Assembly (NCBI GenBank): GCA_049324315.1
Contig: JBMOKU010000008.1
Coordinates: forward strand, 1 to 64,000
Origin: JBMOKU01 sp049324315
Lineage (GTDB): Bacteria; Bacillota; Clostridia; Peptostreptococcales; Thermotaleaceae
Length of the DNA: 64,000 bases
Reading direction: 5' to 3'
Part shown: positions 53,583 through 62,934 of the stretch, piece by piece
Layout of the letters: each line of letters opens with the position of its first letter
How positions within the stretch are numbered: the stretch's first letter is position 1
Translations under genes and position numbers: made by a program
Notes under the pieces: model-generated
The model's database searches: none
Seen by the model: the letters and a program-made list of their open reading frames with translations, nothing else
What the model was told of the DNA's origin: nothing

Positions 53583-54500
53583 CTAGAAAATACTCAAATC
53601 CAGTTCCTTTGAAAGCCCTTCTAAGACCTTTACTCCGGCAATGCTGTTACCTTTCTTATCCAGTGCAGGTCCTACAACACCTATGCCCATCCTGTTTGGA
53701 ACAGAACACATGATTCCTCCGCCAACACCACTTTTTGCAGGTATACCAACTTGAATGGCAAACTCTCCGGAAGCATCATACATACCGCAAGTAACCATAA
53801 AGGTCTTGGCGATTTGCGTAATATGTTTTGGAATTAGCTGCTCGTTTCTTCCTTGTATCTTTCCTTGATTTGCAAGAAACATTCCCATGTAAGCGATATC
53901 TAGACATGTCACTTCTATAGAGCATTGCATAAAGTACAAATCGAGGATGTCTTCCACATCTCCTTCAATTACGCCTACATCCCTTAAGAAATATGCCATG
54001 GATCTATTTCGATCTCCGGTTTTCTTCTCAGATAAATAAACACTTTCATTGATCGTTAGATCTGGATTCTTTGATATTTTTCTAAATAAATCAAGAATCC
54101 GATTCATCTTTTCATTGTTATCTTTTCCCTTAATCAAAGACGCTACAGCGATGGCCCCTGCATTAATCATTGGATTCAATGGTCTTGAAGGATTAATGGT
54201 CTCCAATTTCCTCATGGAATTGAATGGATCTCCCGTAGGTTCCATTCCAACCTTTTCGAAAACATAATCCTTACCATAGTCCATCAATGCTAACATCAGT
54301 GTAATCGGTTTTGAAGCACTTTGAATGGTAAATTTTGTTTCATAGTCTCCTGCTTTATATACGTTTCCATCAATATCAGCAACTACGATACCTAAAGCAT
54401 CAGCATTGGCATTCTTTAATTCCGGGATATAGGTTGCTACTTTTCCAAAACTGGTCCAATGTCGATTTTTTGAAATCAATTCCGTTAATAATAGCTGCAT
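53583..54500 (-). CDS. glsA: Glutaminase A
   Basis: Serine-dependent beta-lactamase-like glutaminase (L-glutamine to glutamate and ammonia), 305 aa. The catalytic pair is Ser61-Lys64 in QSASKP, with MINAGAIA near 107-114, YMGMFLANQG and the C-terminal GVGGGIMCSVPNRMGI segment. Length and motifs are standard. The ECF sigma gene downstream is probably co-transcribed, which might tie that sigma factor to nitrogen or acid stress; this link is inference. Confidence 0.96.
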   Translation of the reverse strand: MQLLLTELISKNRHWTSFGKVATYIPELKNANADALGIVVADIDGNVYKAGDYETKFTIQSASKPITLMLALMDYGKDYVFEKVGMEPTGDPFNSMRKLETINPSRPLNPMINAGAIAVASLIKGKDNNEKMNRILDLFRKISKNPDLTINESVYLSEKKTGDRNRSMAYFLRDVGVIEGDVEDILDLYFMQCSIEVTCLDIAYMGMFLANQGKIQGRNEQLIPKHITQIAKTFMVTCGMYDASGEFAIQVGIPAKSGVGGGIMCSVPNRMGIGVVGPALDKKGNSIAGVKVLEGLSKELDLSIF

Positions 54501-54588
54501 AAAAACACCTATCCTTTCTCTTGTACTGTCATCCTTACTTTAAAACTTTCTATGAATGAAGTCAATAGTATCGCTTAATTAAAGAAGC

Positions 54589-56214
54589 CTATTGGTGTAT
54601 TAAATTGCCGCCAATATATATTTTTTCAACACGTACATTTTTGATCGAATTTTCTTCTATTCTTCTTAAATCATCGGATAGAATGACAAAATCAGCGTAC
54701 TTTCCGATTTCGAAGTCGCCCTTTAGAGCCTCTTCATGGGACAAATAAGCTGCATTGATCGTAAATATATCGATTGCATCCTTTATAGCTAATCCTTCTT
54801 CCGGGATCCATCCTCCCGGCGGCTTTTCAGTTAAATCCATCCTTGTAACTGCTGAATATATTCCATATAAAGGATTGAAACTTTCAATCGGTGCATCTGA
54901 ACTCCCAGCACATTTTATGCCTGCATCTATATACTTTTTCCAAGCATAGCTGTAGTCCAGCCGTTCTTTTCCCACTCTATTTTCTGCGATTTTCCAATCA
55001 GAATGCAAAAAAATAGGTTGTATATTGGCAATTACATTTAATCGCTGAAACTTTTCTAATATTTCTTTTGAGCCAATTTGGCAGTGAATAACTGAAGGGC
55101 GACATTCTTTTCTACGAATCATTTCTTCATGCTTTTCATATATCTCCAGTACCAGGCCCATGGTCTTATCGCCAATGGCATGGATACATATGTCAAAATC
55201 ATTTATCAAACTTTCATAGACCATTTTATCTAAATTATCTGGTTGGATAAGCATAATACCCTTGTTCTCTTTATCATCTGCATAGGGTTCATCTAATGCA
55301 GCAGTCCTGGAACCCAGAGAACCATCCGCAATGATTTTAATAGGTCCAACAACCATATTGTTATGCCTCTGCCAGGATGCTAAACCTAAACGGTGATAGT
55401 CCTGGATATCATCAATCGTTGCAGCTCTTAGCTGAAGTATAACACGAATAGGAAGCTTGTCACTCTCTGCCAATTCTCTATAGCACGCCCATAGTGTTTC
55501 TTTATCTTCTACATAAGAAAAATCATCCGTATGAACTGTTGTAATCCCAGCCTCTGCCAAATCCATACAGCCCTTCATGACCAGCTGCTTTATTCGTTCT
55601 TTGTCATGAATTTTCGGCATGACAGCAGCTAGCAGATCCATTGCATTTTCTCTGAGAATACCTGTAGGTATTCCGCTTCCATCTCGATCTATTTTTCCAC
55701 CTTTTGGAGATACTGAATCTACATGGATGTTTGCAACCTTCAATGCGTTACTATTTACCACACAAATATGATAACAGGTTCTCAATAGAAAAATGGGGTG
55801 ATCAGAAGATATTTGGTCTAACAAAAATCTGTCTGGCAATTCTTTGTCATCAAATTCTTCATGATTCCACCCGGAACCAATGACCCATTCGCCTTTTTGA
55901 AGATTTTTTTCTTTTATAAATTTACGAATTTTCAATACCATTTCTTCTTTAGACTGTACATCATTTAAAGAAACCTCATATAATTCCTTCTGACTATATG
56001 CAATTAGGTGAAGATGTGCATCTATAAACCCCGGATAAACAGAACTGCCTCCAAGGTTAACTATTTCAGATGCTATACCGTCTAAATTGATTTCTTCCCC
56101 ATTTCCTTTACTTACGATCCGACCATCTTTTACACCAATATAGCGGATTGGGCTTTTCCCTTCCTTGCAATAAAAATTGCCATTCACGAACAGTTTATCT
56201 ATTGTATTACACAT
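54589..56214 (-). CDS. YtcJ-like metal-dependent amidohydrolase
   Basis: Amidohydrolase superfamily protein of 541 aa, close to the YtcJ/NfdA subgroup. GFIDAHLHL near 62-70 provides the HxH ligands; CIHAIGDKTM, HCQIG and GSSDAPIESFNP supply later ligands; the C-terminal DFVILSDD strand closes the composite beta domain. Substrates in the subgroup include N-substituted formamides and exoenzyme-type amides; the actual one is unknown. ATG 56214 has GGGTGAGG ahead of it; the upstream ATG 56235 has none. Confidence 0.9.
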   Translation of the reverse strand: MCNTIDKLFVNGNFYCKEGKSPIRYIGVKDGRIVSKGNGEEINLDGIASEIVNLGGSSVYPGFIDAHLHLIAYSQKELYEVSLNDVQSKEEMVLKIRKFIKEKNLQKGEWVIGSGWNHEEFDDKELPDRFLLDQISSDHPIFLLRTCYHICVVNSNALKVANIHVDSVSPKGGKIDRDGSGIPTGILRENAMDLLAAVMPKIHDKERIKQLVMKGCMDLAEAGITTVHTDDFSYVEDKETLWACYRELAESDKLPIRVILQLRAATIDDIQDYHRLGLASWQRHNNMVVGPIKIIADGSLGSRTAALDEPYADDKENKGIMLIQPDNLDKMVYESLINDFDICIHAIGDKTMGLVLEIYEKHEEMIRRKECRPSVIHCQIGSKEILEKFQRLNVIANIQPIFLHSDWKIAENRVGKERLDYSYAWKKYIDAGIKCAGSSDAPIESFNPLYGIYSAVTRMDLTEKPPGGWIPEEGLAIKDAIDIFTINAAYLSHEEALKGDFEIGKYADFVILSDDLRRIEENSIKNVRVEKIYIGGNLIHQ

Positions 56215-56375
56215 ATCCTCACCCTTTCTTTGCATTTATTTTTATAGATCGTTGATTTCTCATAACTAAGATTGATTATATCACAGACTGGTATTTATTA
56301 ACATATATCACATTCTGTTATGTTCACCCGCATGAATTATGTTTCACTGGATCTTACTATTATAACTTTGATGTT

Positions 56376-56416
56376 CAAAAGAAAAGAAGACAAGAAACAT
56401 TTCTTTTCTTATCTTC
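56376..56416 (-). terminator. Terminator after asnB
   Basis: A 12-bp stem with one G-T pair (56405-56416 with 56386-56397) followed on the minus strand by TTTTCTTTTG. The remainder of the gap to the amidohydrolase start (56215-56375) shows nothing clear. Confidence 0.75.
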
Positions 56417-56450
56417 TTTATTTATCAGCTTTCAACCTTTTAATCTGTTT

Positions 56451-58295
56451 CTATAAATCAAGCTTTATTTTGTATTTCTCCATCCATGTATTTATTTGAA
56501 TCAAATGGGCTATAACCTGAGGACCGGTCATTAGTTGGCCAAACCAAGGACTTTTAATGGAAGAACCACCTGATTGGACGATGTTCATCACTTCGTTTTC
56601 ATCAATAATTTGATAAATAGGAGCTCTTTTATCCTTGAGTATTCCCAGCATCTTTTCTTGGACTGCCTTTGTGTATATAGGATGGTGGGTTTTAGGATAA
56701 GGACTCTTTTTACGATATAAAACATCATCCGGTAGAATATCTTTTAAAGCTTCTCTGAGAAGACCTTTCTCTCGGTTACCATAGAATTTCATACTACTTG
56801 GAATATTAAAGGCGTATTCAACGATTCGATAATCTGCAAAAGGAACTCTTACTTCTAGACTGTTGCGCATACTCATTCTATCTTTACGGTTCAGTAATGT
56901 AATCATAAACCATTTTATATTTAAATAGAACATTTCCCGCATTTTCTCATCTTCTTCGATTTCACCTTTTAATCTCGGTACCGCCTTCTTCGTATCTTGA
57001 TATTGCTGCATGATATATTCATCTACAGGTAATTTTTTTAATGACTTCGATAGGATTCTCTTTCTAAGTTCCGTAGATTTTGCCCAAGGAAAGGTTTCAC
57101 AGTTAAAGTCCTCCGGTCTTCTGTACCATGGATAACCTCCAAATACTTCATCTGCACACTCTCCAGATAAAGCAACCGTGGCCTCTTTTCTTACTTCCTT
57201 ACAGAACAGAAGTAGTGAGGAATCAATATCTGCCATCCCCGGTAGATCATTGGCCAAAACAGCATCATCCAATGCAGTAGCCAAATCAGCATTACTTAAT
57301 ATCACATTGTGATGCCTGCTTTCAACATATCGTGACATCTTATCTACCCAATAGCTGTCTGCATTTGGCTGGTATTCATTAGCCTTAAAGTAAATATTGT
57401 TATCTTCATAATCGATGGAGAAGGTATTTAATTGATCCTTTCCCTCTCTTTTAAAAGCATTCGCAGTTATTGTAGAAATTACACTGGAGTCCAGTCCACC
57501 CGATAAAAAAGTACATACCGGAACATCACTTACTAGCTGCCGCTCTATGGCATCTACAAGTAAATTTCTTACATGCTCAACTGTTTGCGTAAAGTTTTCT
57601 TCATGGCTTTTAGCTTCCAGCTTCCAATACTCCGTTAAGCGTAGACGCTCCCCATCGAAATGAAGACAATGAGCTGGAGGCACCTCCTGAATATCCTTAA
57701 AAACACCTCCGCCTAATGATCTGGCTGGACCCAAACCGATGATTTCTAATAATCCATCTCTATCAACCACAGGTTCTATTGAAGGATACGCCAATAGTAC
57801 TTTTATTTCCGAGCCGAAAAGTAATGATCCTGATTTATGTGCATAAAACAGCGGTTTTACGCCTAGTGGATCCCGTGCTAAGAAAATTTCCTTTTTTGAC
57901 TCATCCCATATGCCAAAGGCAAAAATACCATTGATATGGCTTAAACATTCTGCTCCCCATTCTATATAGGCTGTCAGCAGCACCTCGGTATCAGAATAGG
58001 ATTGGAAGCTGTATCCTCTGTTTAACAGTTTCCTCCTGACCTCTTCCGTATTATAAAGTTCACCATTATAAACAATTGTATATTGATTGCCATGTTTTTC
58101 TCTTGTCATTGGCTGAGCGCCGCCTTCTGGATCGACGATCGTCAATCGTCGATGACCCAAAGCAGCATGACGGTACATTGCATATCCTTCATCATCTGGT
58201 CCTCTAAACCTAAGGGTGTCTGTCATCGCTTTTATAATTTGTACATTATCCTTTATATTCTCATTCGTATTGATCCAGCCTGCAATACCACACAT
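56451..58295 (-). CDS. asnB: Glutamine-hydrolysing asparagine synthetase
   Basis: Makes asparagine from aspartate, ATP and glutamine; 614 aa. The class II amidotransferase domain starts with Cys2 (MCGIAGW), needing removal of Met1, and includes RFRGPDD and VYNGELYN. The synthetase domain has the PP-loop SGGLDSS at 265-271 and SGECADEVFGGYPWY. Of three ATG codons, the one at 58295 gives N-terminal Cys and has AAAGGTG eight bases upstream. Monocistronic. In Bacillus a related enzyme (AsnO) is sporulation-linked; no such evidence is seen here. Confidence 0.95.
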   Translation of the reverse strand: MCGIAGWINTNENIKDNVQIIKAMTDTLRFRGPDDEGYAMYRHAALGHRRLTIVDPEGGAQPMTREKHGNQYTIVYNGELYNTEEVRRKLLNRGYSFQSYSDTEVLLTAYIEWGAECLSHINGIFAFGIWDESKKEIFLARDPLGVKPLFYAHKSGSLLFGSEIKVLLAYPSIEPVVDRDGLLEIIGLGPARSLGGGVFKDIQEVPPAHCLHFDGERLRLTEYWKLEAKSHEENFTQTVEHVRNLLVDAIERQLVSDVPVCTFLSGGLDSSVISTITANAFKREGKDQLNTFSIDYEDNNIYFKANEYQPNADSYWVDKMSRYVESRHHNVILSNADLATALDDAVLANDLPGMADIDSSLLLFCKEVRKEATVALSGECADEVFGGYPWYRRPEDFNCETFPWAKSTELRKRILSKSLKKLPVDEYIMQQYQDTKKAVPRLKGEIEEDEKMREMFYLNIKWFMITLLNRKDRMSMRNSLEVRVPFADYRIVEYAFNIPSSMKFYGNREKGLLREALKDILPDDVLYRKKSPYPKTHHPIYTKAVQEKMLGILKDKRAPIYQIIDENEVMNIVQSGGSSIKSPWFGQLMTGPQVIAHLIQINTWMEKYKIKLDL

Positions 58296-58416
58296 TGTCA
58301 TCACCTTTTCATAATTTATGATTTACTAATTGTATCATATGATAACGATTATCATATGGTTACAAATAAAATGGTGATTTTTCTTTAATATATTTTTTCT
58401 TAACTCCCCTTTTAGC

Positions 58417-58443
58417 ACCTTGCATAAGCTGATACATAGTATG
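58417..58443 (+). promoter_or_regulatory. Candidate sigma-K promoter of the surface-protein cluster
   Basis: AC (58417-58418), 16 bp, CATA-N3-TG (58435-58443), against the sigma-K consensus AC-N16/17-CATA-N3-TA; one mismatch. The predicted start lies near 58449. An 8-bp inverted repeat TAGGATTA/TAATCCTA (58447-58454, 58468-58475) would form a hairpin at the very 5' end of the RNA. Confidence 0.45.
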
Positions 58444-58502
58444 TACTAGGATTAGAAATAGACAAACTAATCCTATTTATCAGGGGAAAGGAGGGAAAAG
58501 TC

Positions 58503-59180
58503 ATGCCAAATAATTTAATATTTAACGGTACTGCCGATCAGTTAAAGACAAAGCTCTATGGCGATAATAATGGAACCACAACTGCTATAGCAGTTAATGC
58601 AAATGGGAACTTAACGGTTATTGTAGAAACAATCACCGAGGTAACGAATGTATCTTCTGTAGACACCGTCGATCAAGTAACCAATGTTGCATCCGTTGAT
58701 ACCGTCGACGTGGTCAGTGCCGTAACAACCGTTACACAAGTAAATAATATTTCCTCTGTAGATACCATCGATCAAATAACTAATGTAGCATCCGTTGATA
58801 CCATCGATGCATTAACACAAATTATTAATACAGTAAATGTTGACGTGGTCGCCAACGGGTTTGCAGAAAATGTTGCCACCATAGCAAATTATAACTTTAC
58901 TACAGAAACAACCACTTTATCAGTAGATACATCTGCTAAAACTTTATATTCATTCTACGTAAAGAATACTGGCGCAAGTACAGTTACAGCAAAACTGCAA
59001 ATATCTCCTACTACTACAGCTGCCGATTTTATCGATGATCCGGGTGGTGATACGGCTACACTGGCACCTTCAACAGGAAAAGACGTATTGGCTACGCAAA
59101 GATATCTTAAGTATACCAGATTACATTTATCCGGAACCGGTACGAGTACCATTTTCGCTTATTATAATGCTCATAACTAG
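58503..59180 (+). CDS. Repeat protein with C-terminal DUF6385-like domain
   Basis: Protein of 225 aa, no signal peptide, no Cys. An N-terminal segment (1-45) is followed by a low-complexity array (about 47-103) of 12-residue units like VTNVASVDTVDQ, rich in Val, Thr, Ser and Asp. The C-terminal half (about 130-225) matches the end of the minus-strand product at 62935-63789: YxVKNTGASTVTAKLQISP against YYIENIGDSDVEAVLQLSP, then FxDD and RxLKY. I recognise this as DUF6385-type. Ser/Thr-rich repeats next to a glycosyltransferase suggest a glycosylated surface or spore-coat component; that is inference. AAAGGAGGG precedes the ATG. Confidence 0.8.
   Translation: MPNNLIFNGTADQLKTKLYGDNNGTTTAIAVNANGNLTVIVETITEVTNVSSVDTVDQVTNVASVDTVDVVSAVTTVTQVNNISSVDTIDQITNVASVDTIDALTQIINTVNVDVVANGFAENVATIANYNFTTETTTLSVDTSAKTLYSFYVKNTGASTVTAKLQISPTTTAADFIDDPGGDTATLAPSTGKDVLATQRYLKYTRLHLSGTGTSTIFAYYNAHN
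58641..58811 (+). repeat. Tandem 36-bp coding repeats
   Basis: Four 36-bp units at 58641, 58677, 58740 and 58776, with a 27-bp divergent unit between the second and third. Units 1+2 resemble units 4+5, so a 99-bp block seems to have duplicated. They encode the VTNVxSVDTVD array. Confidence 0.8.
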
Positions 59181-59189
59181 AATCCTTGG

Positions 59190-59212
59190 CTATCGGATTT
59201 ATTCCGATAGCT
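59190..59212 (+). other. Hairpin between the repeat-protein and glycosyltransferase genes
   Basis: A perfect 9-bp stem GCTATCGGA/TCCGATAGC with loop TTTAT and no T-run. It may stabilise the upstream message or lower downstream expression. Confidence 0.5.
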
Positions 59213-59234
59213 GTACATAAAGCCGGGAGGAGTG

Positions 59235-61052
59235 ATGATCTTGCTTTTAAGTTTGTGTATGATTGTAAAAAATGAAGAAAAAAATCTCTCCAGGTGCCTT
59301 GAAAGTGTAAAAGATATTATTGACGAGATGGTTATTGTAGATACAGGCTCTACGGATGCTACCGTAAAAATTGCAGAAAGCTATGGTGCCAGTGTTTATT
59401 TTTTTGAATGGAACGAAAATTTCAGTGATGCCAGAAACTTTTCGATTTCAAAAGCAAAAGGTGAGTGGATTTTAATCATGGATGCTGACGATGAATTACA
59501 GGCGTCTGATAAATTCAAAATCCCGCCATTGCTTAATAATGATAATGTGGATATTTATCTTTTTCAGACATTGAGTTATGTTGGTAAGAAAAACAGTTTA
59601 GACACAGCCAATAATTTATTTGTCAGACTGATTAGAAATCATAAAGGATATCGATATGAAGGGGCAATTCATGAACAAATACGACACTTTAGTGACTTCG
59701 TTGATGGAAACAAAGTAAAGATTGAGGAAATTACCGTGTATCATTATGGATATTTGGAAAACGCTTCAGATCAACAACGTAAATCTAAAAGAAATATCGA
59801 GATTTTAGAAAGACTTTTAGTTGATAATACCGAAGATAACTTTCATCTTTTTAATATGGGGAATGAATACCTGCGTCTTAGGGACTATCCAAAAGCGCTG
59901 CACTATTATGTAAAGGCATATCAAAATTTCATGCCGAATGCTGCCCACAGCTCTAAGCTTCTAGTAAGAATGATCATTGCATTGGATGCATTAAACATGT
60001 ATGAAAAAGAGATGGAAATCATTCATGCTGGTTTAAGATACTATCCCAATTTTACTGACTTATTCTATTTAAAAGCAAGTATGCTTCATAAATGTGATAA
60101 ATTGCTATTAGCAATCAAGGAATTTCATAAATGCTTAGAAATGGGAGAACCCCCTTTACACCTTCAATTTATCAATGATGTTTGGGGCTATAAATCCCAT
60201 TATGCCCTGGGAGAAATTTATCTTGAACTTGAGGACTATGATCAGGCTTATCATCATTATGTTGAAGCCATTAAAGCAAAGCCTGATTTTTATATACCAC
60301 TTTATAATATTGCTAATATCCTAATAAAAAAAAGAAGAGACATACTCCAAATTAGACAAACATTAGAGCGATTCTTTGGAGATCATATAAATGCGCCATC
60401 TTATATGATCCTAGGCGATATATTTTTTATTCATGGAAAATATTCTACTGCTTTAGAATATTTTTTAAAGGCCGAAGCAATGGAGACCACTAAATTTTCT
60501 AAGATATTTTATTATAAAGGAATGTGCCAGCTTTATCTTAAGAATTATCTAATGGCCTCCAGCTGTTTTCAAGAAATAGACAAAGAAGACATGTATTATG
60601 AAAAAGCTGTATATAGTATGATACTATGTAACATTTTTTCTAATAACACGGACTATGTTCAGAAACTATTTGATATTACAAAGGACTTTAAAAATAGGCA
60701 AACTTCCATTGTATACAAAACCTTTCAGGAAATTATTGATGGCAAAAACTGTCCTTTTATTAGTGAAGATAAAGAAGAAAGCAAGCAATTTGCGGATATC
60801 ATTTTTGATTTACTTTCTATCGTTCTAAAAGCATGTGCTCCGGAAATGTTCGAAAAATCGCTGCAGCTTTTAAACCTTATCGAAAATGATGAAGGCTTAT
60901 TACGACTGGCAAAGCTTTATTATCTCAATGAATATAACCAATTGGCTTATCAAGAATTTATCAGGTCGATCAAAATATTCGATAAAATTGACGAAGAAGG
61001 TCTAGCGATGATGAGAGAGATTTTTAGGGCCTCCAGACAAATCACAATATAG
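59235..61052 (+). CDS. Family 2 glycosyltransferase fused to TPR region
   Basis: Protein of about 605 aa. The GT2 (GT-A) domain fills about 1-190 with SLCMIVKNEE, VDTGSTD near 36-41, and the metal/sugar-nucleotide motif MDADDE near 82-87. About 400 residues of TPR-like helical repeats follow, with EYLRLRDYPKALHYYVKAY and YALGEIYLELEDYDQAYHHYVEAI. This layout resembles SunS-type peptide glycosyltransferases. Its C-terminal 400 residues are paralogous to the next gene. GGGAGG lies 4 bases before ATG 59235 and 10 before TTG 59241; either may start. The natural acceptor may be the Ser/Thr-rich neighbour, which is inference. Confidence 0.87.
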   Translation: MILLLSLCMIVKNEEKNLSRCLESVKDIIDEMVIVDTGSTDATVKIAESYGASVYFFEWNENFSDARNFSISKAKGEWILIMDADDELQASDKFKIPPLLNNDNVDIYLFQTLSYVGKKNSLDTANNLFVRLIRNHKGYRYEGAIHEQIRHFSDFVDGNKVKIEEITVYHYGYLENASDQQRKSKRNIEILERLLVDNTEDNFHLFNMGNEYLRLRDYPKALHYYVKAYQNFMPNAAHSSKLLVRMIIALDALNMYEKEMEIIHAGLRYYPNFTDLFYLKASMLHKCDKLLLAIKEFHKCLEMGEPPLHLQFINDVWGYKSHYALGEIYLELEDYDQAYHHYVEAIKAKPDFYIPLYNIANILIKKRRDILQIRQTLERFFGDHINAPSYMILGDIFFIHGKYSTALEYFLKAEAMETTKFSKIFYYKGMCQLYLKNYLMASSCFQEIDKEDMYYEKAVYSMILCNIFSNNTDYVQKLFDITKDFKNRQTSIVYKTFQEIIDGKNCPFISEDKEESKQFADIIFDLLSIVLKACAPEMFEKSLQLLNLIENDEGLLRLAKLYYLNEYNQLAYQEFIRSIKIFDKIDEEGLAMMREIFRASRQITI

Positions 61053-61105
61053 GGGCTTTCCTCGTAAGATAATAATATCAAAAAAACCTGCCAGGGGGGA
61101 AACAT

Positions 61106-62893
61106 ATGTTAGAAATTATCGATAATGCTCCCTTACTTGATACAACCATTAACAGCGCCATGCCCTATGAAAACTATGGGGATTATTATGCGCTATATGC
61201 AGGGCTATATATGAACCAGTCTATATATAGAAGCTTAATTCAATTTGATTTGCCTAATCTATCTAGGTCAGGGATTATTGAGTCCGCTGAAATTATGTTA
61301 TATATTATTAGAAATGACTATCCGTCCTATCCTAAAGAATTTCGAATATATAGGCTTGCCGAAAAGTTTGATGAGGATACGGTACACTACTGGAATCAGC
61401 CATCTATGGATACAACGCTATACAAAACGTTAACAATCAGCGATGAGATCAATACTTGGCTAAAAATAGATATAACAGATTTTTTCAATGAATGGATTTG
61501 CAAGAAATATCCCAATTATGGAATATTGATCAGAGCTGCAGACGAAAATACTAATTCTTTGATTGGATTTTATAGTAAAGACGCTAAGGAAATCCTATAT
61601 AAGCCGAAGCTTCAAATTAACTTTCAAAGAAAGGTACAGAAGTTGCAAAACGCTATTTTGACAGATGCTGAAAGCAATGTAATGACTCCGGATGCATACT
61701 ACCATAGAGGAAATCAGTACTTCACAAGAGAAAACTATTTGCAGGCATATGAATATTACAAAAAATCTTTTGAATCTTTCAATCCTAAATCCGGCTATAG
61801 TCCAAAATTATTGTATAGAATGGTCACATCATTAGATAAACTGGAAAAATACAACGAAGCATTCGATATGATTGATCAAGGTATCACGTATTATCCTGAC
61901 TTTACTGAATTGATGTTTATGAAAGCAGATTTGTACCATAAGCAAAAGAAATTTTCATTGTCTCTAAAAGAATATGAAAAGTGTATTAAATTGGGCGATT
62001 CTCCGTTACATTTGAATTATATGATAGGTGTAGGGAGCTTCAAGGCATACTATGCATTAGCAGAAATATATTTAGAGCTTGATGATTTTGATGAGGCTTA
62101 TCAGTATTGCTTGAAAGCCCTTAAATCCGATCCGAATTTTACAGACCCGTTGTATATGATTGCGGAAATATTAATACAAAAAGAAAAAGACGACTACGAT
62201 ATCCAGAATAAATTAGAAAGTCTTTTGGGGTCAAATTTAGATGAAAAAGACTATATGACAATTGCAGATATATTTATGAAACAACATCGGTACGATGTCG
62301 CATATCAATATATTTTAAAAGCGGAAAAATTTATGTTTGATACTTTCAAATTATTCTATATGAAAGGCATATGTTTACTTAATCTAAAAGAATATGAGAA
62401 ATCTTATGAGAGTTTTAACAAGGTGCTAGAAAGCGAGCTTTATGAAAAAGCGATTGGTAATATGATTTTATGTGAAATATTAAATAATCATATGGATCAT
62501 GCAGCAGAGCTGCTTAATAGAATCAGAAATCCTGAAAACACGCATAAAAGAATGGTATATTACGCTTTAAAAAATCTATTAGAAAATAAGACTTCCGAGC
62601 CAGTAAATATAGCGAAAGAAGAATCAAAGACATGTCTGGATTGTATTTTTGACGTTCTGGGTATTCTTCTCAGAGCATCTGCTCCCGAAATATTTGAAAA
62701 GTCGCTGCAGCTTTTAAATCTTGAAGAAAATGATGAAGTTTTATTAAGACTAGCAAAGCTTTATTTTAACCATAAGCTTTATGATATGGCTTACCAGGAG
62801 TTTTTACGATCAATAAAACATTTTGATAGGATCGATCATGAAGGTCTTCATATGATGACAAAAGCCTATTTAAATATTACATCTACTTCTTAA
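61106..62893 (+). CDS. DNRLRE-like domain fused to TPR region
   Basis: Protein of 595 aa. The N-terminal 175 residues have the DNRLRE pattern: IYRSLIQFDLP, then IESAEIMLYI, YRLAEKFDEDTVHYWNQP, IDITDFFNEWI, and NYGILIRA. These domains are beta-sandwiches found in surface structures. From about 195 on, it carries the same TPR region as the preceding glycosyltransferase; near the end, ASAPEIFEKSLQLLNLEEND parallels ACAPEMFEKSLQLLNLIEND. No signal peptide. GGGGGG precedes the ATG. It ends at a clear terminator, so 58503-62893 probably forms one operon. Confidence 0.82.
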   Translation: MLEIIDNAPLLDTTINSAMPYENYGDYYALYAGLYMNQSIYRSLIQFDLPNLSRSGIIESAEIMLYIIRNDYPSYPKEFRIYRLAEKFDEDTVHYWNQPSMDTTLYKTLTISDEINTWLKIDITDFFNEWICKKYPNYGILIRAADENTNSLIGFYSKDAKEILYKPKLQINFQRKVQKLQNAILTDAESNVMTPDAYYHRGNQYFTRENYLQAYEYYKKSFESFNPKSGYSPKLLYRMVTSLDKLEKYNEAFDMIDQGITYYPDFTELMFMKADLYHKQKKFSLSLKEYEKCIKLGDSPLHLNYMIGVGSFKAYYALAEIYLELDDFDEAYQYCLKALKSDPNFTDPLYMIAEILIQKEKDDYDIQNKLESLLGSNLDEKDYMTIADIFMKQHRYDVAYQYILKAEKFMFDTFKLFYMKGICLLNLKEYEKSYESFNKVLESELYEKAIGNMILCEILNNHMDHAAELLNRIRNPENTHKRMVYYALKNLLENKTSEPVNIAKEESKTCLDCIFDVLGILLRASAPEIFEKSLQLLNLEENDEVLLRLAKLYFNHKLYDMAYQEFLRSIKHFDRIDHEGLHMMTKAYLNITSTS

Positions 62894-62900
62894 TACCAAG

Positions 62901-62930
62901 AAATGGACAATAATCGTCCATTTTTTTATT
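62901..62930 (+). terminator. Terminator of the surface-protein operon
   Basis: A perfect 8-bp stem AAATGGAC/GTCCATTT (62901-62908, 62916-62923) followed by TTTTATTATT on the plus strand. Confidence 0.8.
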
Positions 62931-62934
62931 ATTA

